A stretch of 8,712 bases of DNA from the NCBI GenBank assembly GCA_964632365.1, contig CAZWDR010000109.1, forward strand, positions 1 to 8,712, in the 5' to 3' direction. Position numbers and translations under genes: made by a program. The notes beneath the pieces were generated by a model that searched no databases, was not told the DNA's origin, and worked only from the letters and a program-made list of their open reading frames with translations. Source of the stretch: ZC4RG30 sp964632365. Its GTDB lineage: Bacteria; Pseudomonadota; Gammaproteobacteria; Steroidobacterales; Steroidobacteraceae. This document shows, piece after piece, positions 1-5,841 of the stretch; positions within the stretch are counted from its first letter, which is position 1, and each line of letters opens with the position of its first letter.

Positions 1-1
1 G

Positions 2-838
2 GTGCTGCTCAGCGCCGGGACCTGGCTCGCGGCGTCGCGGCTCAGCGCGCCGGATGTCGCGCAACGCGCTGGTGCGGCAACGGCGGGCGCGGCGCCATCC
101 GCAGCGGATTCATCGAATGCATCGACGGCATCGCTGTCGTCGACGGCAGCGCTGTCGCCGACGGCAGCGCTGACGGCGCTGGCGCCCGAACCCCTGGCGC
201 CCGCGCCGCAACTGGTCCAGCTGCTCGAAGGCCCGGCCGACATGGATCGTGCCTGGACGCAGCTGTTCGCACTGTGGAACCTGCACCATGCGCCCGGCTC
301 TGAAGAGCCCTGCGTGCAGGCGCTGCGCCAGGGCGTGGAGTGCCTGGCCGCGCAGGGCGACCTCGATGAACTGCGCCGCTTCAACCGGCCGGCCATCCTC
401 ACGCTGCAGGATGACGCAGGAATGGACCACCAGGCAGTGCTGTCGCAGCTGCCCGATGGCCGGCATGCGCGCCTGCTGATCGGCGAGGGCTCGCATGACA
501 TCGACGTGGAGCAGATCGAGCAGCGCTGGGATGGCCGCTTCGTGTTGCTGTGGAAGCCGGCGCAGCTGGACACGCGCAATGTCGCGCTCGGCATGTGGGG
601 GGAGCCGGTGCGCAACCTGCGCGAGCGGCTGGATGCGTGGACGGGCCGGTCCGGCGCGCCCATCACACCCGTGCCGGAGCCCGATTATTTCGACGAGGAA
701 CTCGAGGCGCGCGTGATGAACTTCCAGTCCGTGCACGGACTCATCGTCGACGGCATCGCCGGTGCGCGCACGCAGGCCGTGCTCGACGCGGTCACCGCCG
801 GCCCCGGCACGCCGTTGCTCACCGCGGCCGCGCAGTAG
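2..838 (+). CDS. gspA: GspA/ExeA-type secretion protein A, C-terminal part (5' truncated by window edge)
   Basis: This is the periplasmic half of the type II secretion protein GspA (ExeA). In Aeromonas, ExeA works with ExeB to remodel peptidoglycan and assemble the secretin. The frame is open to the left edge, so the N-terminal AAA+ ATPase domain and most of the membrane helix are missing. Of the 278 visible residues, 1-14 look like the end of the transmembrane segment and 15-70 are an Ala/Pro/Ser linker. Residues about 75-187 match the degenerate C39-peptidase-like domain of GspA: Cys104 and Cys114 are followed by LDELRRFNRPAILTL (121-135), and a VLLWKP strand (181-186) ends the domain. Residues about 226-263 form a peptidoglycan-binding domain 1 (YFDEELEARVMNFQSVHGL then VDGIAG). 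The stop is TAG at 836-838. gspB starts 10 bp downstream, so the two are almost surely co-transcribed. The identification rests on recalled family features and synteny with gspB. Confidence 0.9.
   Translation: MLLSAGTWLAASRLSAPDVAQRAGAATAGAAPSAADSSNASTASLSSTAALSPTAALTALAPEPLAPAPQLVQLLEGPADMDRAWTQLFALWNLHHAPGSEEPCVQALRQGVECLAAQGDLDELRRFNRPAILTLQDDAGMDHQAVLSQLPDGRHARLLIGEGSHDIDVEQIEQRWDGRFVLLWKPAQLDTRNVALGMWGEPVRNLRERLDAWTGRSGAPITPVPEPDYFDEELEARVMNFQSVHGLIVDGIAGARTQAVLDAVTAGPGTPLLTAAAQ
134..187 (+). repeat. 18-bp in-frame tandem repeat in the GspA linker
   Basis: Two near-identical 18-bp units (134-151 and 152-169) encode LSSTAA and LSPTAA. A decayed third unit (170-187) encodes LTALAP. They lie in the Ala/Ser/Pro linker between the membrane helix and the C39-like domain. 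A short in-frame repeat like this can change copy number by slippage and so change linker length without breaking the frame. Confidence 0.7.
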
Positions 839-848
839 GCGCCACGCA

Positions 849-1622
849 ATGTCCTTCATCCTCGATGCACTGAAGAAGGCAGAGTCCGAGCGCAACCGCA
901 ACGTCGCGCCGGTCCTGATGGATGCGCGGATCGCCCCGCCGCGCCGCGGCCTGCCCGCATGGGCGTGGCTGCTCGGTGGCGTGCTGCTGGCCAACCTCGT
1001 GGTGCTGGGGTGGTTGCTGTGGCGTCAGCCGGCCACCGGCATCGCGGCCGAGGCTTCACAGATGGCGGGGCCGGCCAGCCGGGAAGGAACAGTGGCCGCG
1101 CCGGCTGACCCGCTTCCGGATGGGACAATTTCATCGCATGTCCCGGGCGCCATGCCGATGCCCGGGTCAGCGCAGATCCCGGGTTCCGTGCCTGCGCCGG
1201 GATCCATACCTGTGCCGGGATCCATGCCAATCCCGGGTGCCGCGCCCATGCCAGGATCCGCGGCGTCGGTGCCCGGCGCGATGGGGCCGCTGCCCGCCGC
1301 CCCGGCCAGCGCCCTGCCTCCCGTCGCAGCTGCGAGCGCCATGCAGCCAAGGGCCGCGCCCTCCACGCTGCCGCGGGACGCGGATCCGGCCGCCCTTCCC
1401 GCGCTGCACGAACTGCGCGCCGCCGGCATCGCGCTGCCGGCGCTGCAGCTGGAACTGCACGCCTATGACCCGGCGCCCGCGCACCGTTCGGTGCTGCTCA
1501 ACGGCCATCGGCTGCGCGAGGGCGAATACACCCCCGATGGCGTGAAGGTCGAGCGCATCACCCCGGTCGGCGTGGTGCTCGAAGCCGCAGGCCGGCGCTT
1601 TCGCCTGGACGTGGGTGCCTGA
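849..1622 (+). CDS. gspB: Type II secretion protein GspB (ExeB-like)
   Basis: The 257-residue protein is the inner-membrane partner of GspA. The pair contacts peptidoglycan and helps the secretin GspD insert in the outer membrane. It opens with MSFILDALKKAESER, the conserved cytoplasmic N-terminus of GspB. One transmembrane helix follows at about residues 36-58 (PAWAWLLGGVLLANLVVLGW). A long periplasmic Pro/Gly/Ala linker covers about 60-180. The C-terminal GspB domain spans about 196-255, with LPALQLELHAY, then LLNGHRLREGEY (216-227), then GVVLEAAGRRFRL. The ATG at 849 is fixed by this conserved N-terminus; the upstream ribosome site is weak (TAGGCG), which fits translation coupled to gspA ending 10 bp earlier. 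The linker carries a striking PGS-type hexapeptide repeat. The TGA (1620-1622) directly abuts the stop of the convergent gene. Confidence 0.93.
   Translation: MSFILDALKKAESERNRNVAPVLMDARIAPPRRGLPAWAWLLGGVLLANLVVLGWLLWRQPATGIAAEASQMAGPASREGTVAAPADPLPDGTISSHVPGAMPMPGSAQIPGSVPAPGSIPVPGSMPIPGAAPMPGSAASVPGAMGPLPAAPASALPPVAAASAMQPRAAPSTLPRDADPAALPALHELRAAGIALPALQLELHAYDPAPAHRSVLLNGHRLREGEYTPDGVKVERITPVGVVLEAAGRRFRLDVGA
1143..1283 (+). repeat. 18-bp PGS hexapeptide repeat in the GspB linker
   Basis: Residues 99-145 of GspB are built of hexapeptide units: PGAMPM, PGSAQI, PGSVPA, PGSIPV, PGSMPI and PGAAPM, each 18 bp, from 1143 to 1250. A seven-residue unit PGSAASV (1251-1271) and the start of another, PGAM (1272-1283), follow. 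At DNA level the units share cores such as CCGGGATCC or CCCGGGT. A Pro-rich repeat of this kind forms an extended periplasmic spacer, and its tandem DNA structure predicts length variation between strains. Confidence 0.85.
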
Positions 1623-2618
1623 CTATTCGGCGATGTACCAGCGCTCGTCGACCTGCTCGACGATCCACCGGCTGAACGGCAGCCCCGAGCCAGCCAGGTC
1701 GAACACCGCGCGCGTGCCGGCATATTCATAGCGCGGCTCGCGCTGGCGCGCGAGACGGATCGCGGCGCTGTACTGCTCGCGCAGCGTGGCCCGGCTCTCG
1801 CAGGCGCTGATCAGCGTGCGCAGCGCGCGCGTGCCGGTGGTGCGACGGAAGTTCGGGCTCATCTGCTTCTCGAAATAGTCATCGCAGCGGCCCGCCTCCA
1901 GACTGGCCAGCGCATCGTCGAACAGCTTCACCATGCCGGGCGGCAGCGCAGGTCCCGCGGCCGCCGCGGGCGGCGAACCGGCGGCGCCGGCATCGCCAGC
2001 AGCGCCGCCGGTGCCACCGGTGCCCGCCGGACCACCTGGTGCCGGCGCACGCGCGACGGCCGTGGCCCGCGTGCGCCCGCTGCGCAGGTCGTCGATCTGC
2101 GCCTGCAGCTCGAACGGCAGCGCGGCCTTCCAGTCCTTGCCCCACGGCACGATGGACACGATCACCGGCACGCGCACATCGCCGGATTCCTCTGGCGGGA
2201 TCAGCCGGCCCACCATGTGCACCAGGCCACCGCGGTCCTTCACCGCCTCGAGCCAGTCCACCTTGCGGAACTCGCGCCCGCCGAAGCGCAGCCGCTGCGA
2301 CAGCGCGACGAAGAAGCTGTGCGGCGTCAGCCGCTCGATCTCGGCCAGCGGCATGCCCTCGCCGAACAGCCGCGCACGCACGAGGCTGTTGCCGCGATCG
2401 GCCTCCAGCCGCAGATCATCGAGCAGGCGCGTGCGCAGCTGCACCAGCTCGTCCTCGAGGATGGACATGGCCATCGCCTGCGCATCGCCGCGCGCCACCG
2501 CCCGCAGGTATTCCTCGGCCGCGCGCTGCTGCGACACGCCAGCGGCGGACGCCGGCAACGACGCGACACAGAGAACGGCCAGCAACAGGCTGAATGTGAC
2601 CGACTTCACGCTACGCAT
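1623..2618 (-). CDS. Exported protein with two NTF2-like halves joined by a Gly/Ala linker
   Basis: No gene name is recognised. The likely start is the ATG at 2618: AAGGGA lies 9 nt upstream on the minus strand. The in-frame ATG at 2627 has that same motif touching it. The resulting 331-residue protein has a clear Sec signal peptide (MRSVKSVTFSLLLAVLCVASLPASA, cleavage near residue 25). The first mature domain (about 30-185) begins with a helix of the type AAEEYLRAVARGDAQAM and ends with a strand VSIVPWGKDWKAAL. A Gly/Ala/Pro linker of about 38 residues follows. The second domain (about 232-331) begins with MVKLFDDALASLEAGRCDDY and ends WIVEQVDERWYIAE. Both halves have the helix-first layout and terminal W-containing strand of NTF2-like or SnoaL-like folds, so the protein is probably a periplasmic duplicated NTF2-like protein. 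The fold call is inference. It converges on gspB with zero spacing and is divergent from the signalling operon. Confidence 0.75.
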   Translation of the reverse strand: MRSVKSVTFSLLLAVLCVASLPASAAGVSQQRAAEEYLRAVARGDAQAMAMSILEDELVQLRTRLLDDLRLEADRGNSLVRARLFGEGMPLAEIERLTPHSFFVALSQRLRFGGREFRKVDWLEAVKDRGGLVHMVGRLIPPEESGDVRVPVIVSIVPWGKDWKAALPFELQAQIDDLRSGRTRATAVARAPAPGGPAGTGGTGGAAGDAGAAGSPPAAAAGPALPPGMVKLFDDALASLEAGRCDDYFEKQMSPNFRRTTGTRALRTLISACESRATLREQYSAAIRLARQREPRYEYAGTRAVFDLAGSGLPFSRWIVEQVDERWYIAE

Positions 2619-2654
2619 TGGATGCATTCCCTTCTGATGACCGGCACCGGGCGA

Positions 2655-2687
2655 CCGGTTTCACAGAACCGGCAAGCCGCATGCGGC
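2655..2687. promoter_or_regulatory. Palindromes in the divergent intergenic region (candidate operator)
   Basis: Two adjacent dyads sit between the divergent genes. One is CCGGTT (2655-2660), a 6-base spacer, then AACCGG (2667-2672). The other is the perfect 12-bp palindrome GCCGCATGCGGC (2676-2687). They lie 37-69 bases upstream of the minus-strand start and 95-127 bases upstream of the plus-strand start, where a regulator controlling either gene could bind. Function is inferred from position and symmetry only. Confidence 0.4.
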
Positions 2688-2692
2688 AGAGG

Positions 2693-2720
2693 TTGTACCG
2701 GACGCCGCGCCCCGTAAAGT
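2693..2720 (+). promoter_or_regulatory. Weak candidate promoter for the signalling operon
   Basis: TTGTAC (2693-2698) and TAAAGT (2715-2720) have a 16-bp spacer and match the sigma-70 boxes at 3/6 and 4/6. The same stretch read on the minus strand gives TTTACG (2718-2713), 15 bp, and TACAAC (2697-2692), a weak promoter for the divergent gene. The two would overlap and compete. Both are poor matches, so the true promoters may be of another sigma class. Confidence 0.2.
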
Positions 2721-2781
2721 CCGTTCATATCACATTGGGGCAGGTACGCCCCTTGGCCACCGAAGAACGCTGGAGACGGAC

Positions 2782-4572
2782 GTGAACGCTAGTCCCACGG
2801 TTCGCGGCGAACCGCCACAGCCCGCTGTGGCGCGCCAGACGGGCATCGGCCGGATCCTCGTTGCAGTGACGCACGACCCGGGCCTCATCGCCGCCTTGCA
2901 GGAGCTGAATGTCGACGGCCTGCCCGTCGACGTGGTGCCGGACCTGCGCGGCCTCGCCGACTTGCTGATGCAGCCTGGCGCGACCCTCGCGCTGCTGGAT
3001 GCGCAGGCCCTGGGCGTGCCGCCCGACACCGCCGTGGACGCGCTGAAGAACCAGTTTCCCGACGTGCTGCTGCTCGTGGCCGGGCATGCCGCCGAGCAGA
3101 GCCTGCTGTCCGGCCGCATCGCCGGCCAGAAGGTGTTCCGCTTCATCCACAAGCCGGCCTCGGCGCAGCGCCTGCGACTGTTCGTGGAGGCCGCGCTGCA
3201 TTCAGGCGGGCAACCCGCGGCGCGGGCGGCGTCGACCGCCGCCGCCGGTAGTGCGCGGCTTCCGCCGGACAGCAGCCCATCGATGCTGCCGATCCTGGCC
3301 GGCCTCGCTGCGGTGCTGGCGCTGGCCATCGGCGGCTGGGCGCTGCTGCGCGATGACCCGGCCGCGGGCGCGCCGGACGCGGCATCCACGCGCACCGCCG
3401 CGGCACCGCCGGAAGCACAGGCCGCCCTTGAACGCGCCCGGCTCGCCTTCGAAGCCGGCCGGTTCATCGCGGCCGACGGCAGCAGCGCGGCCGAACACTA
3501 TCGCGCGGCGCTGCGGCTGGACGCCGGCAACGCCGCTGCCACTGAAGGCTTCGCGCGCGCCATTGATCGCGCGCTGGCCGGCGCGGAACAGGCCCTGCTG
3601 GCCGGCCAGCTCGAGGCGGCGCGTTCGGCCGCCGAGCCGCTGCGCCAGATCGTGCCTGACAACCCGCGCCTCGCCTTCCTGCACACGCAGATCGAGCGCG
3701 AGCTGGCGCGGCTGAATGCCGACGCCACCCAGCGCCAGGCCCTGCAGGCCCGGCAGGCACAGATCCGCGCGGCGGTCGCCGCGGTGGAGCAGCGCATCGC
3801 CCGCGGCGCACTGGTTGAACCGGCGGCCGACAGCGCCGTGACGCGCTTCCGGGAGGCGCAGTCCATTGGCGGCAGTGATCCGCAGGTTCGCGCGGCGCGG
3901 GACGCGCTGGTCGCCGCGCTGCTCACGGCGGCGGACCAGGCACTCAGCGCCGATCGTCCCGAGCCCGCGCGGCGGCTGGTCGAAGTCGTCGCAACGGTGA
4001 ACAGCAGCGCACCGGGCCTGGACTTCGTGCGCAAGCGGATCGACGAGGCGCTGATCCAGCAGGCGGCACAGACCGTGGCGCCCGCGCTGGTGAGCACCGC
4101 GTCGGCCGCGGTGGTGAGCACCGCTGTGCCGGCGGCGGTGAGCACCGCGCCGGCTTCGGTGGTGGTGCCCCAGGCCGCGCCACCCGCCACCGCGCCCGTG
4201 GCGGTCAGGGCGCCGCCCGCGGGCGCCGCGCCGGCAACTGGTGCGACTGACCAGTCGCGTCCCGCCGCCGCCCGCGACGCCGTCGTCGCCGCGCACACGC
4301 TGCGGGCCACGCGGCGCGTGGAACCGGACTATCCGCCGCAGGCCCTGCGCAGCCTGGTCTCCGGCTGGGTGGAGATGGAATTCACCGTCGGTACCGATGG
4401 CAGCGTGCGCGATGTGACGGTGATCGAATCCGAACCCGGACGCACCTTCGACTCCGCCGCGATCACCGCGATGCGCCGCTACCGCTATGAACCGGTGCTG
4501 CACGATGGCGAGCCGGTGGAGCAGCGCGCCCGCATCCGCATCCGCTTCACCGCACAGGACAATGCCCGTTAA
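2782..4572 (+). CDS. Receiver-like / transmembrane / helical-repeat / TonB C-terminal domain fusion protein
   Basis: The GTG start has a good ribosome site (GGAG at 2772-2775, 6 nt spacing). The 596-residue protein has four parts. Residues about 22-140 form a receiver-like domain: strand RILVAVTHD with Asp32, LALLD with Asp73 at the phospho-acceptor place, and FRFIHKP with Lys124, 51 residues later as in true receivers. The usual Thr/Ser after strand 4 appears to be Ala100, so it is degenerate. A single transmembrane helix (about 168-189) follows. Residues about 210-430 are Ala-rich helices resembling TPR hairpins (LERARLAFEAGRF, AAEHYRAALRLDAGN, AEQALLAGQLEAARSAAEPL). A Val/Ala/Pro linker (431-500) with an 8-residue repeat leads to a TonB C-terminal domain (about 505-590: EPDYPPQAL, GWVEMEFTVGTDGSV, FDSAAITAMRRYRYEP). 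The receiver would be cytoplasmic and the rest periplasmic. It is the first gene of a three-gene operon. No ExbB/ExbD or TonB-dependent receptor is adjacent, so the partner is unknown. Confidence 0.85.
   Translation: MNASPTVRGEPPQPAVARQTGIGRILVAVTHDPGLIAALQELNVDGLPVDVVPDLRGLADLLMQPGATLALLDAQALGVPPDTAVDALKNQFPDVLLLVAGHAAEQSLLSGRIAGQKVFRFIHKPASAQRLRLFVEAALHSGGQPAARAASTAAAGSARLPPDSSPSMLPILAGLAAVLALAIGGWALLRDDPAAGAPDAASTRTAAAPPEAQAALERARLAFEAGRFIAADGSSAAEHYRAALRLDAGNAAATEGFARAIDRALAGAEQALLAGQLEAARSAAEPLRQIVPDNPRLAFLHTQIERELARLNADATQRQALQARQAQIRAAVAAVEQRIARGALVEPAADSAVTRFREAQSIGGSDPQVRAARDALVAALLTAADQALSADRPEPARRLVEVVATVNSSAPGLDFVRKRIDEALIQQAAQTVAPALVSTASAAVVSTAVPAAVSTAPASVVVPQAAPPATAPVAVRAPPAGAAPATGATDQSRPAAARDAVVAAHTLRATRRVEPDYPPQALRSLVSGWVEMEFTVGTDGSVRDVTVIESEPGRTFDSAAITAMRRYRYEPVLHDGEPVEQRARIRIRFTAQDNAR
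4090..4161 (+). repeat. 24-bp in-frame tandem repeat in the TonB-fusion linker
   Basis: Three 24-bp units begin at 4090, 4114 and 4138, each opening with GTGAGCACCGC. They encode VSTASAAV, VSTAVPAA and VSTAPASV (residues 437-460). The repeat lies in the periplasmic linker before the TonB C-terminal domain, where copy number would set reach across the periplasm. Confidence 0.75.
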
Positions 4573-5833
4573 CGCATCCGCCCCCGAACGGCCGCTGCGC
4601 GTACTGGTGGTCAGCGAGGAGACCCAGGTCGGCCGCTGGCTGCAGCATCGCCTCGAGTCCCTCGCCGCCGCCCACCAGGCCGAACTGGAAGACGGCGCCG
4701 CGTTCGAGCGGCGCCTGGCCACCACCAGCGCGGCCGGCATCGATGTGCTCGTCGCGGTGCTCGATTTCGCGCCGGATATGGCCGCCGCCAGCCTCGAATG
4801 GATCGAGCGCGCGCTGGGCATTCCAGACGTGCCGCCGCTGCTGGTGGTCGCGCAGAACGGCGATGAGCTGTCGGCGGTCGCGGCGATGCGCCGCGGTGCC
4901 ACCGACTACCTGCCACGGCGCGCGCTCGATGCCGCGTTGCTCGAAGCGGCGCTGTCGACGGCGCGTGCGGCGCAGCGCCGCCGCGTGCACAGCGAGCGCG
5001 CCCGCGCCGCCCCGAAGGTGGCAATGCCCGCGCCGCTGAAGGTGCCGCGCGACCTGATTCCCCGCTACACCCTGCTCGACACGCTCGGCGAATCGGTGCG
5101 CGCCACGGTGTACCTCGCGCACAGCGCGGCGCTGAACCGCAATGTCGCGCTGAAGGTCAGCCAGGCGACCGAGGACGAGGAGTCGCAGTTCGCGCGCGAG
5201 TTCCAGACCGTCGGCCTGCTGCGCCACCCGGGTGTGGTGGACATCTACGACTACGGCATGCACGACGGCCGCGAGTTCATCGCGATGGAGTATTTCCCCT
5301 GCGGCGACCTGAAGGCGCGCCTGCAGAACGTGGTCACCGAACAGGAGGCGCTGGATTACCTGGAACGCATCGCCGAGGCCCTCGCCGCGGTACATGCGCA
5401 GGGCATCCTGCATCGCGACCTGAAGCCGCCCAACATCATGTTGCGCGAGGATGGCCAGGTGGTGCTGATCGACTTCGGCCTGGCGCGCAACGTCGAACGC
5501 GGCACGCGCAGCACGCGCGCCGGCGTACTGCGCGGCTCGCCCTACTACATGAGTCCGGAACAGGCGCAGGGACTGGAGCTGGATCCGCGCACCGACCTGT
5601 ACAGCCTCGGCGTGATCTTCTTCGAGCTGCTCACCGGCGCGAAGCCCTATCTGGGCAGCTCCGCGATCGAGGTGCTGCAGCAGCATGTCCATGGCACCGT
5701 GCCGACGCTGCCGGAGGCACTGTCCGGCCACCAGGCCCTGCTCGAGGGCATGCTCGCGAAGGACCGCGACGATCGCTTCGCCGCCGCCGAGGACCTGCTG
5801 GCGATGCTGCGTCAGCGGCAACCGGAGGCGTGA
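4562..5833 (+). CDS. Hanks-type Ser/Thr protein kinase with N-terminal degenerate receiver domain
   Basis: The start is the ATG at 4562, which overlaps the end of the preceding gene by 11 bp. AGGA lies only 2 nt upstream, so translational coupling is likely. The protein has 423 residues and no transmembrane helix. Residues 12-135 are receiver-like: VLVVSEE with Glu19/Glu20, VAVLD with Asp68, and GATDYLPRR, where Arg119 replaces the conserved Lys at the usual 51-residue distance. Residues about 169-418 are the kinase. Lys198 lies in VALK, Glu213 in the C helix, and the catalytic loop HRDLKPPN has Asp286, Lys288 and Asn291. DFG is at 304-306, SPE at 331-333 ends the activation segment, and Asp345 is in DLYSLG. 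The glycine loop (LGESVRATV, 175-183) keeps only its first Gly. The activation loop has Thr315, Ser317 and Thr318 as possible phosphosites. It should be a cytosolic active kinase. Substrates are unknown; its operon neighbours are the obvious candidates. Confidence 0.92.
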   Translation: MPVNASAPERPLRVLVVSEETQVGRWLQHRLESLAAAHQAELEDGAAFERRLATTSAAGIDVLVAVLDFAPDMAAASLEWIERALGIPDVPPLLVVAQNGDELSAVAAMRRGATDYLPRRALDAALLEAALSTARAAQRRRVHSERARAAPKVAMPAPLKVPRDLIPRYTLLDTLGESVRATVYLAHSAALNRNVALKVSQATEDEESQFAREFQTVGLLRHPGVVDIYDYGMHDGREFIAMEYFPCGDLKARLQNVVTEQEALDYLERIAEALAAVHAQGILHRDLKPPNIMLREDGQVVLIDFGLARNVERGTRSTRAGVLRGSPYYMSPEQAQGLELDPRTDLYSLGVIFFELLTGAKPYLGSSAIEVLQQHVHGTVPTLPEALSGHQALLEGMLAKDRDDRFAAAEDLLAMLRQRQPEA

Positions 5834-5841
5834 CGGCATTG
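5824..5841 (+). promoter_or_regulatory. Ribosome binding site deciding the start of the CheA-like gene
   Basis: GGAGG (5824-5828) is the only strong ribosome site here. The GTG at 5830 lies 1 nt after it and overlaps the kinase stop as GTGA. The in-frame TTG at 5839 is 10 nt away, nearer to workable spacing. The true start may therefore be TTG 5839, giving a protein three residues shorter. Either start is coupled to kinase translation. Confidence 0.5.

Noticed and set aside
2619..2627. ATG at 2627 as start of the exported protein
   Set aside because: The AAGGGA motif touches this ATG, leaving no spacing, but sits 9 nt before the ATG at 2618, which also opens a normal signal peptide directly.
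4487..4561. Upstream ATG (4487) that would extend the kinase by 25 residues
   Set aside because: The extension lies inside the TonB domain of the preceding gene and reads as Ser/Ala/Arg-rich filler. The receiver domain is complete from the ATG at 4562.
3202..4902. 566-codon open frame on the minus strand opposite the TonB-fusion and kinase genes
   Set aside because: It is antisense to two well-supported genes with recognisable domains. Its translation is an Arg/Gly/Ala-rich low-complexity string with no motif. Long antisense frames are expected at this GC content.
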